Shown: positions 25,701 through 34,756, numbered from the stretch's first letter. The stretch is DNA of 64,000 bases from Streptomyces termitum (GCF_014650175.1 NZ_BMUL01000009.1:248001-312000); one strand, 5' to 3'. A program made the numbers and translations. The notes: generated by a model not told the origin, from the sequence alone.

Positions 25701-26371
25701 ACCTGCCGCATCCGTGCCTCGCGGGCGAGGTCCACGGCGGGCACCGGGCCGTCGGCGCGCAGCGCCCACCCCACCCCGAGCGCCGCCCGGCGGATCGCCT
25801 CCGGGGCGGACCCGGGGGCCAGCACCTCGACGGCCCGGTCCCACAGGTCGTCCCCGTCCCGGCCGGTCCCGGCCGCCGCGAGTGCCCCGGCGAAGGTGGC
25901 CGCGGGGACCCCGCCGGACGCGTCCGGCCCGCCGGGCTCCGCGTCCCCGCCGGGCTTCTCGCTCCCGCCGGGCTCCGCGTCCCCGCCGGATTCCGACCGG
26001 TCCGCCACCGGGGACCAGCCGGGGTCGGAGAGCGGCAGGTCGCAGCAGACGACCTCGGCCCCCCGGGCCCGCGCCCAGCGGACCGCCGCCAGCTCCGGCG
26101 AGAAGTCGGCGAACGGGTAGAAGGCGAGCCGCCCCTCCGCGTTCGTCCCCGCCAGCGCGACCGGCGCGACGGTCTCGGGATCGGCCAGGTGCTCCAGCCA
26201 CGGCGCGAAGTCGGCGGGCAGCTCCACGCACACCACTTCGGCGCCCGCCGCGTCGAGGAGCGCGGGCACGGCCGCCGCGAGCGCCGGGCTGTGGTGGCGT
26301 ACGCCCAGGAGGTACGGTGCGCGCGACGCGGCGAGCGCGTCCACGGCCGCCCGGGGATCGGCGGTGGTCAA
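22760..26371 (-). CDS. DUF5682 protein fused to a VWA domain (YehM-YehP-like fusion)
   Basis: A 1203-residue protein. Residues 1 to about 750 are DUF5682 (ChaN/esterase-like fold: LLGVRHHSPALAAAV near 20, VVCVELPADFAPWL near 48, AAVIGAFHAPAL near 225). A variable Pro/Ala linker follows. From about 1030 is a VWA domain with intact MIDAS residues (VVDVSGSM, then GGGTHIAAGL and VVVSDFEEGG). In E. coli these are two proteins, YehM and YehP. TTG at 26371 overlaps the ATPase stop as TTGA. With the MoxR ATPase it fits the MoxR-VWA pairing, in which a VWA protein recruits the AAA+ ring to a target. Confidence 0.88.
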   Translation of the reverse strand: MTTADPRAAVDALAASRAPYLLGVRHHSPALAAAVPALLDAAGAEVVCVELPADFAPWLEHLADPETVAPVALAGTNAEGRLAFYPFADFSPELAAVRWARARGAEVVCCDLPLSDPGWSPVADRSESGGDAEPGGSEKPGGDAEPGGPDASGGVPAATFAGALAAAGTGRDGDDLWDRAVEVLAPGSAPEAIRRAALGVGWALRADGPVPAVDLAREARMRQVVGRAAAGGRRVAAVIGAFHAPALAEVGAPAEDGPVTEGGGPDAPVTSFVPYSFDLLDSRSGYPAGIRDPRWQQAVFEAGGDPVRLREAASAALTGVCRELRRAGHTAGTGEAAETLRLACDLAALRGLPAPGRGELLEAVTTVLGQGEPLGRGRALARALEAVFVGTARGRTAPRAPRSGLGPSVEEELTRLRLPRPEEPEAREVRLDPLRSPLDGRREVLLQRLLVVGASYGEPVAVAATGDGTALGTRWRLAWTPSVPARLDLAGVRGVTAAQAAAGTLAETARREAAEGGPTAAQVLAGLTAAARCDLPELVGARLREAADVLPGGADLPELLAGVDLLEGIRRGHYPGTADGARTAAGELVGDLLDAAVRALPGLAGSEAPADAGALVALADRAAARQLGLRMDRALADLAAGGSPLVQGAALAVRVLLDLDPAAGLGERAAGWIDGAVGPDARRALAQRLAGVLTAAGPLLQASPDVLGPLLDRIDTLADREFLDRLPALRGGFDALSPAARERLLTTVTERLGDRLDLALDAPPELLALWAAADAAGTAALKALALPGPADVPVRAPAPPPAPATTGPVAEDAGAADLSPAEPGAVAAGEADRRLGAADRWRLLLGREKERMGSRALRYAHALDELYGHGRGEGSDDLRAETGAGQDPSFPTAREWAEELEALFGADVREEVLADAAGTGRPDVLAELDPASVRPSVDLLRSVLSLAGGMPEARLARLRPLVKRLVDELSRELATRMRPALSGLATPRPTRRPGGRLDLARTLRANLAHTRRTDDGRLVVVPERPVFTTRAGKESDWRLVLVVDVSGSMEASVIWSALTAAVLGGVPTLSTHFLTFSTQVVDLTDHVRDPLSLLLEVKVGGGTHIAAGLAHARSLITVPSRTLVVVVSDFEEGGPIGGLLGEVRALASSGAHLLGCAALDDAGAPRYSVPVARRLVAAGMPVAALSPLALARWVGDRLRGEAR

Positions 26372-27522
26372 CGCAGGCTCCCGCGCAGGTCCCAGAGGCG
26401 GCGCCACATCGCCGAGCCGGTCTCGGCGCGCCGCCGCACCGGCCCGTCCCAGTAGCCGAGCAGCCGGGCGTGGTCCGCCGGGTCGTCCTTGCGGACCACG
26501 CCCAGCAGGTGGCCGGGCAGCAGGTCCAGGACGTCCCCGCCCGGCAGGTAGGCGGCGGACAGCCCCAGCGACGCGGCGACCTGCACCGCCTCGGCGGTGG
26601 ACATGACGGTGCCGGGCCGCTCCACGTCCCAGCCCTCGGTGGACCGGCCGGAACGCAGGTCGCGGAAGACGGTGACCAGCGCGTCCAGCACGGCGTCGTC
26701 GACGCCGAAGTCCGCACCGGCCCGCTGGACCGCCGCGACGGCCTGCCGGCGGATCAGGACCGCCTCCGCGTCGGCGTCGGCGATCGGGTCCACCGTCTCG
26801 AAGTTGAAGCGGCGCTTGAGCGCGGCGGACATCTCGGAGACGCCCCGGTCCCGCAGGTTGGCCGTGGCGATCACGGTGAAACCGGGCGCCGCGCCGACCA
26901 CCGCGTCCTCGGTGGCGGTCAGTTCGGGCACGGTGATCCGCCGGTCGGACAGCAGGGACACCAGGGCGTCCTGCACCTCGGGCAGGCAGCGGGTGATCTC
27001 CTCCACCCGGACCACCCGCCCGGTGCGCATGGCGGACAGCACGGGGGAGTCCACCAGGGCCTGGGGGGTGGGCCCCTGGGCGAGCAGGAGGGCGTAGTTC
27101 CAGCCGTACCGGAAGGCGTCCTCCGTGGTGCCGGCGGTGCCCTGGACGGTCAGGGCGCTGGTGCCGCAGACGGCGGCGGCCAGCAGCTCCGACAGCATCG
27201 ACTTGGCGGTGCCCGGCTCGCCGGTGAGCAGCAGCCCGCGCTCGCCCGCCAGGGTCACGACGCAGCGCTCCACGAGGGCCCGCTCGCCGACGAACTTGGG
27301 GGTGATCGCCAGCTTCGACGGCAGTCCCGCGGTCCGCTTCGGCAGGGCCAGCTCGACGCCGCCGCTGCCGCAGACGAAGGTGACGACGGCGCGCGGCGTG
27401 AGCACCCAGCCGGGCGGGCGCGGGCCCGGGTCCTGGGCGGCGAGGAAGGCGAGTTCGGCGGCGTGCCGCTCCTCGGCCGGCAGGACCTGCCGGGCGGGGG
27501 AGGACGGTGCGGTGACGGTCAT
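26368..27522 (-). CDS. MoxR-type AAA+ ATPase (YehL-like)
   Basis: A 384-residue AAA+ ATPase. Walker A GEPGTAKS is at residues 101-108, Walker B-like GRVVRVEEITR near 165, sensor 1 FTVIATANLRDRG near 215, and the arginine region SAALKRRFNFE follows. After the core, a lid and C-terminal region (LGVVRKDDPADHARLLGYW) match the YehL group. MoxR ATPases remodel or load cofactors into partner proteins through VWA adaptors. ATG at 27522 with GAAGGAA upstream. It lies 94 bases after the large upstream gene, separated by a 36-base perfect palindrome and an oligo-T tract on the sense strand. Confidence 0.92.
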   Translation of the reverse strand: MTVTAPSSPARQVLPAEERHAAELAFLAAQDPGPRPPGWVLTPRAVVTFVCGSGGVELALPKRTAGLPSKLAITPKFVGERALVERCVVTLAGERGLLLTGEPGTAKSMLSELLAAAVCGTSALTVQGTAGTTEDAFRYGWNYALLLAQGPTPQALVDSPVLSAMRTGRVVRVEEITRCLPEVQDALVSLLSDRRITVPELTATEDAVVGAAPGFTVIATANLRDRGVSEMSAALKRRFNFETVDPIADADAEAVLIRRQAVAAVQRAGADFGVDDAVLDALVTVFRDLRSGRSTEGWDVERPGTVMSTAEAVQVAASLGLSAAYLPGGDVLDLLPGHLLGVVRKDDPADHARLLGYWDGPVRRRAETGSAMWRRLWDLRGSLR

Positions 27523-27567
27523 GCGGGGTTCCTTCGGGACGGGACGGAGAAAAAAGGGGGGCTGGAA

Positions 27568-27603
27568 GGGGAGGCGGGCGCGGCGCGCCGCGCCCGCCTC
27601 CCC
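27568..27603 (-). terminator. 36-base perfect palindrome upstream of the MoxR gene
   Basis: Positions 27568-27603 are a perfect inverted repeat without loop bases, entirely G and C except one A/T pair per arm. It begins 13 bases after the stop of the large upstream gene. On the minus strand it is followed, after 12 bases, by six T (complement of 27550-27555). This looks like a Rho-independent terminator or attenuator inside the operon, separating the ATPase/VWA/SWIM part from the two upstream genes. Confidence 0.6.
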
Positions 27604-27616
27604 GGCGGGCCGCCGG

Positions 27617-30600
27617 TCAGCGGCGGCGACGGGTGCGCTTCACCTTCAGCTCCTCGAAGCGCGGCAGGTCGCCGTCGAGGAGCCGCCGCCAGGCGCGCGC
27701 GTACAGCTCGGCGACCGGCTCGACCGGCACCAGCGCCCCCGACAGGGGCAGCCCGCCGCCCTCGGGGACGTACAGCGGCAGCTTCCACTGCTCGACCGGG
27801 AGCGCGGGCGAGGACTGCTCGGTCCAGCCGCCGGGCAGGAACAGCGAGCGGCCCGCCCGGGACCGGGTGCCGGACACCACCAGGCCGGTGGCGGCCAGTT
27901 CGGCCCGCGCCGCCTTCAGCCGGGCCGGCTTCCAGCCCGTCCACCGCGCGGTGTTCCGGTCGGTCGGGTCCGGCAGGGCCAGCAGCATCAGGTACAGCGC
28001 CGCCGCGTCCGCGCCCAGCCCGTGCTCCTCGGCGACCCGGGCCACCAGCTCGGGCACCGACCGCGACGGGTCCTGCGGCCACCAGGTGCCGTCCCCGTCC
28101 GCCGTGCCGGCCGCGGGCGCCCCGGGATCGGCCAGCAGCCGCGCGAAGACCGGGTCGTGGACCCGGCGCAGCGCCGTCTCGACCGTGCCCGGCCGCTGGT
28201 CGTCGCCGCGCAGCGCCACCAGGTACGGGTCGGAGCCGGTGGAGTCGAGCAGCACGGGCCGCAGCGCGGGCATCGGCTGCCCGTCGTGGGTGGGCATCAG
28301 GACCGCCCCGTACCGCTCGTGGTCCGGCGCGGTCTCCGTCGGGGCGCCGGCCGTCTTCCGGAAGTCCGACAGGCTCACGTACCGCCCGAGGGAGAGGAGC
28401 AGGCCGGGCGCCGCCAGCCGCTCCCGCAGCGCGGTGAGTACCCCGGGCAGCGACGCCCGCAGCGGATCGCCCGCCGGGAGCCGGTACGCCAGCCAGGACG
28501 CCAGGGCCACCGCGCCGCCGAGGACCGCGCCGGTGAACGGGGCCCGCGCCGGGCCCACCGGCTCCGGCCGGTCCCGCTCGATCCGCCACTCCACGTCGGT
28601 GCCCAGCTCCGGGGAGCCCGCCGGGTCGAGGAGCGCGGGGAGCGCCCGCAGCGGCGCCCAGTCGGCGCGCACCGCGCGGGCGGCCTCGGCGATGAGCCAG
28701 TCGGGCACCCGCACCCGGCGGCCCACCTCGGCGTTCCACACCTCGGCGGCGGCCGCCGCGTCGGGACCCTCGGTCCACAGCAGGGCCGGGTCGGCGGGCA
28801 GCAGCGCCGCCGCCACCCGCTGCCGCACGTCCTCGGAGAGCGCCCGCAGCTCGTCGCGGGCGTGCGCGGCCTCGGTGACCTTCAGGCCGAGGACGGCGCG
28901 CAGTTCGGCGGGCAGGAAGTTGTTCTCCCAGTTGTCGACGCGGGGCATGCCGACGACGACGAGCCGGGCCACCGCGCCGGAGACGCCGGTCAGCCGGGCG
29001 AACTCCTCGGCCGCCTCGGGGAAGAAGGGCGCGGCGCAGTCCCTGGCCTCCGCCTCCCGGAGGAAGGCGGCCAGCCAGCCGGCGCCCCGGGCGGGGTCGC
29101 CGACCGGAGAGGTGCGGCGCAGGGCGTACGGGCCGGGGGCCTCGAAGCGCCCGCTCGGATCGTGCAGCAGGGCCCCGAACTCCCGCCCGTCCGGCACGCT
29201 TTCGCTCTGCTCGGTCATGCCGAGGGCGGCTCCGCCGCCGAGCGGCACCACACTGCGGTGCGAGGAGTCCCGGCTCTGTCCGTCGGGCGTCGTCAGGTGC
29301 GCCGGGGGCAGGTGGAGCACGACGTGCCGCCAGCGGTCGCCGGCGGAGGCGAGACCGAGCGCGTCCACCCGGCCGAGGAGGGCGAGCAGCGCCGCCCGGT
29401 GGCGGTCCTCGGTGCCGGGCGCGACGGCCCGGTGGGCGACGGCCGCCGGCCGCTCCGCGAACGCGACGACGGGCAGCCCGGACCAGGGGAGCGCGGGCAG
29501 GTCGAAGTGGAGGCGGCCCGGCACGGCCTCGGCGGCCGTGTCGGCGGCCACCGCCTCCAGCCGCTCCAGGAACTGGTGGGTGGCGTCCGCGTGGGAGGCC
29601 CACCGGTGGGTCTGGGAGCTCAGCAGGCCGTCGAGCGCCTGGGCGAGGAGCTGGTCGGTCGGCCCCCCGGCGCGGAGCGCGACGGGCTCGGCGGTCGGGT
29701 GGAGCCGCTCGGCGACCGTGTCCAGCGTCTTCTGCTGCTGTACGGCGAAGCGGAGCGTCCTGACCACACCGGCGACGAGTCCGGGCGCGGTGACCTCCGG
29801 CAGGGCGGCCGTCACCAGGCCCGGCAGCTCCTCCACCCGCTCGGCCGCGCGGGCCGCCTTGAGGAGGGCGCCCGCGGTCTCGGCGTCGGCGGCGCGCAGC
29901 GCGGCCGAGCCCCGCGCGTCCCGGGCGCGCAGCGCGTACAGGAAGGACAGCGGGGGCAGCGCCGAACCGGCCGTGGCGAACAGCTCGGAGCGGTCGCCCT
30001 CGCAGGTCGTGGTGACGACGCCGTCCGGGTCGTGCAGGGACAGGACGCGCCACCGGCGGGTCAGCGCGCGGGGGCGCGGGTCGCCGGGGACGAGGACGGC
30101 CGCGAGCGGCATGTCGGAGCCCTCCGGCAGGGTCACCGCGTGACCGGCGGTGTCCTCGGCGTGCCAGCCGCCGTCCGCGAGCCGGACGACCCGCCAGCCG
30201 AGCAGACCGCCGACGGGGGCGGCGAGGGCCGAGCCCTCGACGGCCGGCGCCGGGAGCAGCGAGGAGGCGAAGCCGCCGAGCCGGGCGCCGGGGGCGTGCG
30301 GGAGCAGCGCGTCGGCGAGGAAGCCGGGCAGGGAGCGCCGGCCGTAGGCGCCCTCGGCGGGGTCGTACTCGACCCAGCCGCCCTCGTCGTCCTGGCCCCG
30401 GCCGTTCTCCCAGATCCAGTGGGAGGTGCCGTCGGAGAGCAGGGGCACCTCGGTGGGCAGCCGGGTGTCCCCGGCGTGCAGGACGCCGCGCCCGGTGGTG
30501 CGGCCGCCGCCGGGCAGCGGCAGGCTGACGCGCCCGGACCGCAGCGACCAGCGGTCGAGGTCGCTCTCCAGGGTGAGCACCCGGTCGGGCGCGGTGTGCC

Positions 30601-32527
30601 AGTAGCCCTGGACCTCGTCGCTCCGGTAGGTGCGCCAGAAGACCAGGAGCGCGCCGTCGACGTAGTGGAAGCCGTACCGGTGGATGTCGGCGGCGGGCGG
30701 CACCCGCAGGTCGTGGGTGAGCAGGACGGCGTCGGTGCCGACGACCTTCACCCGGGTGCCGTTGGCGACGATGACGTGCGGCCAGGACTCGGCGACGGTC
30801 AGCCCGTCGAGACCGGCGCCGGCCGGCGTCAGCTCCGCGAGGGCCTCCTCCCAGGCCGGCCAGTGGAACTCCTCCCACAGGCCGCCGCGCAGGCTTCGGG
30901 CGAGCGTCGCGCCGAGGTCGGTGGCGGCCACCTCCGCGACCTCCTCCGGGGCGAGTGCCAGCACCTCGGAGGGCAGCCAGGAGAGCACCGCGAGGGCTTC
31001 CGGCAGGCCGGGCAGACCGGCCGCGACCGACGTCCGCGCGACCCGGCGGGTCCAGCGGGCGAGCATCACCCGGCCGCCCTCCGTGGCGGCGAGCCGCCGC
31101 AGGAGGTCCACGTGGAGGGAGCCTCCGCGGTATCCGTCGGCCGCGCTGTCGAAGGCGGTGGCGAAGCGCGGGTCGGCGGCGAGCGCGGCCAGGTCCCGGC
31201 GCTCCTCCGAGCGGTCCCAGTCCGTCAGGTCGAGGGCGCTGCGGCGGCGGGGGCCGTCCGCCGCCGGGTCCGCGACCGGGAGGCCGAGGGCGAGCAGCAG
31301 GTCGAGCAGGTTGGCGTCCTCGACGCCGATCCGCAGCGCCGCCGCCTCCGCCGCGGGGCGGGCCGCCAGGTCGGCGCGGATCCGTCCGGCCGCGCGCTCC
31401 ACCAGGTCCAGCAGCGCCGGCGGGGTCGGCCGGTCGCCCCAGCCCCGGTGCCGGGCGGCGTGGAACCGCTCCAGCCAGCCCGCGGCCCCGTCCTCGCACC
31501 GCTCCTCGGCGGACGGCTCCGCGTCGACGAGCCCGGCGTCGGCCCCGGCCCCGGTCAGGATGTCGAGCCACAGGTCGCTCATCGCGCCGTCGTCCGACGA
31601 CGGCATCAGCGAGAGCAGGGTGCCGCGGACCGCCGGGACGCGCCGGGCGAGCGCGACCAGCGCGGGGCGCTGCGCCTTCCACCAGCCACTGGCGGCCCGC
31701 AGGGTCGCGGGCAGCGGCAGCAGCTCGGCCAGGTGGTCCTGCTCGGCCTCGGCCGCGGACAGGCCCGCCGCGCGGGCCAGCCGCCGCAGTTCGGTGGCGG
31801 CCTGCGCGGACGGCGCGAGACCGCCCGCCGTGCGCCGCACGCACAGCCGCCGGAAGCGGTCGTACGCCTCCGCCGGCTCCAGCCGCGCCGACAGCTCCTT
31901 GCCGTATCCGGCCAGCACCTTCACCGGCAGCGCGCCGGCGAGCGCGAACTCCAGGAACACCGCGTCGAGCCGGTCCTCGTCCACCGCGAGCCCGTGCTGG
32001 GCCTCGCTGGTGCGCGCCCGGCCGAAGAGCTGCCCCGCGTACGTGGCGTTGTCCACGGCCAGGAAGACCCGTGCGGCCTGCTCGTAGAAGACCGGCAGGA
32101 AGTGCGGGACGGAGGCGCCGAGCCGGCCGGCCAGTTCGTGGCAGGCGTCGAGGGCGGCCTTGGGCTTGGTCTTCGCCTGCCGGGCGAGCCGGTCCAGCTC
32201 GGGCACGACCGCGAGCGCGTGGTGGCCGTCCTCCGGGTGGTGCACGAGCACCCACTCGGGGAAGCCGAGCTCCCGGCGCCGGGTCAGCCCGACCACGGCG
32301 GCCTCCGCCGCCGGTTCAAGGCCGAGGAAGCCGGCCGCGAGGTCCTCGGCGGGGCCGAGTTCGCCCGGCGCCAGCCGGACGACCACGCGGTCCTCGCCGA
32401 AGACCGGGTGGCGGTAGGTCCGCGCGGTCAGCCCGACCGCCTCGGGCCCGGCCCCCGTCGTGCCGACGGGGAGCACCGCCCCGGCCGCGAGCAGCGCCTT
32501 CTCGTCGGTGACGTCCGTACCGGTCAT
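27617..32527 (-). CDS. Very large conserved protein of the MoxR/VWA locus
   Basis: A 1636-residue protein with no catalytic motif I can name. The N-terminal 900 residues look helical, with repeated Leu/Ala-rich segments (AALDACHELAGRL, QAATELRRLARAAGL, LLDLVERAAGRI), suggesting a superhelical scaffold. Residues about 640-850 contain beta-rich stretches (HRYGFHYVDGALLVFWRTY, GTSHWIWENGRGQDDEGGWVEYDP). The C-terminus is basic (KVKRTRRRR). No signal peptide. Its ATG overlaps the stop of the DUF4132 gene (ATGA). In E. coli the corresponding neighbour is the DUF4132 protein YehI/MolR. Large proteins in this position are often annotated as DNA-binding, but I see no HTH. Confidence 0.8.
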   Translation of the reverse strand: MTGTDVTDEKALLAAGAVLPVGTTGAGPEAVGLTARTYRHPVFGEDRVVVRLAPGELGPAEDLAAGFLGLEPAAEAAVVGLTRRRELGFPEWVLVHHPEDGHHALAVVPELDRLARQAKTKPKAALDACHELAGRLGASVPHFLPVFYEQAARVFLAVDNATYAGQLFGRARTSEAQHGLAVDEDRLDAVFLEFALAGALPVKVLAGYGKELSARLEPAEAYDRFRRLCVRRTAGGLAPSAQAATELRRLARAAGLSAAEAEQDHLAELLPLPATLRAASGWWKAQRPALVALARRVPAVRGTLLSLMPSSDDGAMSDLWLDILTGAGADAGLVDAEPSAEERCEDGAAGWLERFHAARHRGWGDRPTPPALLDLVERAAGRIRADLAARPAAEAAALRIGVEDANLLDLLLALGLPVADPAADGPRRRSALDLTDWDRSEERRDLAALAADPRFATAFDSAADGYRGGSLHVDLLRRLAATEGGRVMLARWTRRVARTSVAAGLPGLPEALAVLSWLPSEVLALAPEEVAEVAATDLGATLARSLRGGLWEEFHWPAWEEALAELTPAGAGLDGLTVAESWPHVIVANGTRVKVVGTDAVLLTHDLRVPPAADIHRYGFHYVDGALLVFWRTYRSDEVQGYWHTAPDRVLTLESDLDRWSLRSGRVSLPLPGGGRTTGRGVLHAGDTRLPTEVPLLSDGTSHWIWENGRGQDDEGGWVEYDPAEGAYGRRSLPGFLADALLPHAPGARLGGFASSLLPAPAVEGSALAAPVGGLLGWRVVRLADGGWHAEDTAGHAVTLPEGSDMPLAAVLVPGDPRPRALTRRWRVLSLHDPDGVVTTTCEGDRSELFATAGSALPPLSFLYALRARDARGSAALRAADAETAGALLKAARAAERVEELPGLVTAALPEVTAPGLVAGVVRTLRFAVQQQKTLDTVAERLHPTAEPVALRAGGPTDQLLAQALDGLLSSQTHRWASHADATHQFLERLEAVAADTAAEAVPGRLHFDLPALPWSGLPVVAFAERPAAVAHRAVAPGTEDRHRAALLALLGRVDALGLASAGDRWRHVVLHLPPAHLTTPDGQSRDSSHRSVVPLGGGAALGMTEQSESVPDGREFGALLHDPSGRFEAPGPYALRRTSPVGDPARGAGWLAAFLREAEARDCAAPFFPEAAEEFARLTGVSGAVARLVVVGMPRVDNWENNFLPAELRAVLGLKVTEAAHARDELRALSEDVRQRVAAALLPADPALLWTEGPDAAAAAEVWNAEVGRRVRVPDWLIAEAARAVRADWAPLRALPALLDPAGSPELGTDVEWRIERDRPEPVGPARAPFTGAVLGGAVALASWLAYRLPAGDPLRASLPGVLTALRERLAAPGLLLSLGRYVSLSDFRKTAGAPTETAPDHERYGAVLMPTHDGQPMPALRPVLLDSTGSDPYLVALRGDDQRPGTVETALRRVHDPVFARLLADPGAPAAGTADGDGTWWPQDPSRSVPELVARVAEEHGLGADAAALYLMLLALPDPTDRNTARWTGWKPARLKAARAELAATGLVVSGTRSRAGRSLFLPGGWTEQSSPALPVEQWKLPLYVPEGGGLPLSGALVPVEPVAELYARAWRRLLDGDLPRFEELKVKRTRRRR

Positions 32528-33384
32528 GCTTCCCCACCCTCTTCGATCGTGCGGCCGGCGTACAGCGCGGCGGCCATGCGCATGCCCTCGGACCAGGCGA
32601 CCGGTCCCAGCTCGTTCAGCCGCACCGCGCGGCCGTCCTCGTCGTGCCACTGGAGCGCGCCGGTCTCAGACTCGCCGTCCCAGTACGGCTCCCCGATCCA
32701 CACCGACGCCTCGGTGGTGCGCCCGCCGTCGCGGATCCGGAGCGTGGCGTAGCCGCCGGAGACCCGGTAGCCCAGGGCGGTGGCGCGGGCCGCGAGCCCG
32801 AACCGGGAGGCGTACTTCCCGCCCGCGTACTCCCGCACCTCGGTCGCCGTCTCGGCGTGCGGCTTCTCCGGGCGGAGCCAGGTGGCGCGGTGGATCTGCT
32901 CCACGCGCTGGGTGAGGCCGAGCTCGGCCGCGAACTCCCGTACGTCCTCCAGGTCGGGGAGGAGCACCGGGTGCGGCAGGGTCACGGTGCGCGGCGCGAG
33001 CCGTACGGTCTCGCCGTCGAGGTCCACCACCTTGAGACCGCCGTCCGCCGACACGTCCCGCAGGAAGCCCACCTCGTCGGGGTCGTCGCCGACGACGGCC
33101 ACGTCCCGCAGCGCGGCCCGCCACGCCTCGTCCGGCCAGACCCGGACGATCAGTTCGACCGGCACCGGCAGCGAGGACACCATCCAGGCGTCGACCTGGG
33201 CCACGCACGCGTCCGCGTGCCGGTCCAGCCACTCGGAGAGCTGCTTCAGCCGGTCCACCTCGGGGTGGTCCCGCAGCGCCTTCGGTACGGTCTTCAGCTC
33301 CCGCCCGCCGGCGCGCCGCGCCACCACGCGCCCGCCCTCGCCGAGGGTGATCTCGTACCCCTCACCCGCATCCAGCCACGTCAT
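32524..33384 (-). CDS. DUF4132 (MolR/YehI-like) domain protein
   Basis: A 286-residue protein that looks like a free-standing DUF4132 domain: WLDAGEGYEITLGEGGRVV at the start, then the helical segment ALRDHPEVDRLKQLSEWLD, then TVTLPHPVLLPDLEDVREFAAELG followed by QRVEQIHRATW, which is the family pattern. No catalytic residues are known for the domain. First gene of the coupled minus-strand run and joined to the next by ATGA, so it probably acts with the 1636-residue protein as one complex. Confidence 0.8.
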   Translation of the reverse strand: MTWLDAGEGYEITLGEGGRVVARRAGGRELKTVPKALRDHPEVDRLKQLSEWLDRHADACVAQVDAWMVSSLPVPVELIVRVWPDEAWRAALRDVAVVGDDPDEVGFLRDVSADGGLKVVDLDGETVRLAPRTVTLPHPVLLPDLEDVREFAAELGLTQRVEQIHRATWLRPEKPHAETATEVREYAGGKYASRFGLAARATALGYRVSGGYATLRIRDGGRTTEASVWIGEPYWDGESETGALQWHDEDGRAVRLNELGPVAWSEGMRMAAALYAGRTIEEGGEA

Positions 33385-33616
33385 CTGCCGCGCCCCTCCG
33401 CCGTTCCGTATGTGTCCGCGCAGCCCTGCAGAAGGGGCCCGTCGCCCCTGGACCGCGGTATGGGGAAGAGACTAGGCGCGGTCACTGACAACGGCGGTGA
33501 GAGGAAAGGGAACAGCGGCCGTACAACCCTCCGGGGGCACCGGGAGTCCGACGGGGCGAGCAGTCAGGGAATTCCGGTTCTTTCCGAGTTCTTTCCGAGG
33601 AGACGTCATCACCGTC

Positions 33617-34756
33617 ATGCGCAAGACCCTCACCGCCACCGCCGTCGTCGGCGCCGTCCTGGTGGGTTCGGCGGCCTGCGGCACCGCCGAGCAGCTGTCC
33701 GCGGGGCAGAAGCTGGAGCGCGCGTTCGAGCAGCTGGGCCGGGAGAAGAAGCTGTCCTTCGTGCTCGACCTGGACGCCGACGCCGAGACCCTCAAGCGGC
33801 TGGACGCCGCGTCGGACCCGGAGCCCGGCGAGGAGATGCCCGACGAGGCGGCGGAGCTCCTCGGCGGCCTGACCGTCGACTTCACGGTGGAGTCCCGGAA
33901 GCCGATCGCCGAGTCGGAGGAGAAGGACCTCGTCGGCATGGCGGTGAAGGTGGGCACGCCGGACGGCGCGCTCGTGGAGTACCGGGTCGTCGGCGACCGC
34001 ACCTACGTCCGCTCCGACGCGAAGGCGCTGAGCGGGGCGATGGGCATGCCGATGCCGCCCGCCGACGAACTCCCGCCGGAGGCGGAGGGCTTCCGCAAGG
34101 CGCTGGACGGCGAGTGGATCACGTTCGACACCCGGAAGATGGAGGAGGCCGGGCGGGCCGCGGGCGAGGGGCCCGGCGCCGGTCCGTCGGCCGCGCCGTC
34201 GCTCGACCCGAAGACGCGGAAGGAACTCCTGGGGACGCTGCGGGACGTCGTCGCCCGCGAGGTCGCGTTCACCACCACCGGCGGCGGGGGCGGCACCGAG
34301 CACGTCATCGCCACGGCCCCCTTCCGCACGCTGGTCACCGGCCTCTTCGACGGGATCCGCCCGCTGGCGGAGAAGTTCTCGGGCGGCATGCCGCTGCCGG
34401 ACGGCAGCGACCTGAAGGACGCGCCCGACGGCAAGGTCGCGGCCGACTTCACGCTCAGGAACGGCGCGCTGTCCGAGGTCTCCATCGACCTCGCGGAGCT
34501 GGCCGGGAGCGCGAAGGGCGACGCGTTCGGCGTCTCGCTGAAGCTGGGCGGCGGGACCGCGGCCACGGCCCCGGCGGGAGCCACGGAGATCGACGTGGAG
34601 GAGCTCATGGGCTTCTTCATGGGCTCCATGGCGGAGCAGGAGGGCTTCGGCGAGGGCTTCGAGGAGGGCTTCGGCGAGGAGTTCGGCGAGGGGTTCGACG
34701 AGAGCCGGATCGATGTCGGGGGCCTGGACCAGGACGGCCCGGAGGGCACCGCCTGA
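33617..34756 (+). CDS. Secreted lipoprotein
   Basis: A 379-residue protein. Signal peptide MRKTLTATAVVGAVLVGSAAC ends in a lipobox with the lipidated Cys at 21, so it is anchored outside the membrane. The body resembles LppX/LprAFG-like or DUF1396-type actinobacterial lipoproteins only loosely; I do not claim the family. Residues about 345-365 are an acidic Gly/Phe/Glu repeat (EGFGEGF, EEGFGEEF). GAGGAG lies 14 bases before ATG, longer than usual, but no better start agrees with the signal peptide. Alone on its strand and followed by a strong hairpin. Confidence 0.8.
   Translation: MRKTLTATAVVGAVLVGSAACGTAEQLSAGQKLERAFEQLGREKKLSFVLDLDADAETLKRLDAASDPEPGEEMPDEAAELLGGLTVDFTVESRKPIAESEEKDLVGMAVKVGTPDGALVEYRVVGDRTYVRSDAKALSGAMGMPMPPADELPPEAEGFRKALDGEWITFDTRKMEEAGRAAGEGPGAGPSAAPSLDPKTRKELLGTLRDVVAREVAFTTTGGGGGTEHVIATAPFRTLVTGLFDGIRPLAEKFSGGMPLPDGSDLKDAPDGKVAADFTLRNGALSEVSIDLAELAGSAKGDAFGVSLKLGGGTAATAPAGATEIDVEELMGFFMGSMAEQEGFGEGFEEGFGEEFGEGFDESRIDVGGLDQDGPEGTA

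Noticed and set aside
22916..26455. 1179-codon plus-strand frame antisense to the DUF5682-VWA gene
   Set aside because: Low-complexity residue pattern and no domain; the minus strand carries clear VWA and DUF5682 sequence.
27125..32752. 1875-codon plus-strand frame antisense to the 1636-residue protein
   Set aside because: Same reason; the minus-strand product has normal amino-acid balance, a coupled start and a coherent operon position.
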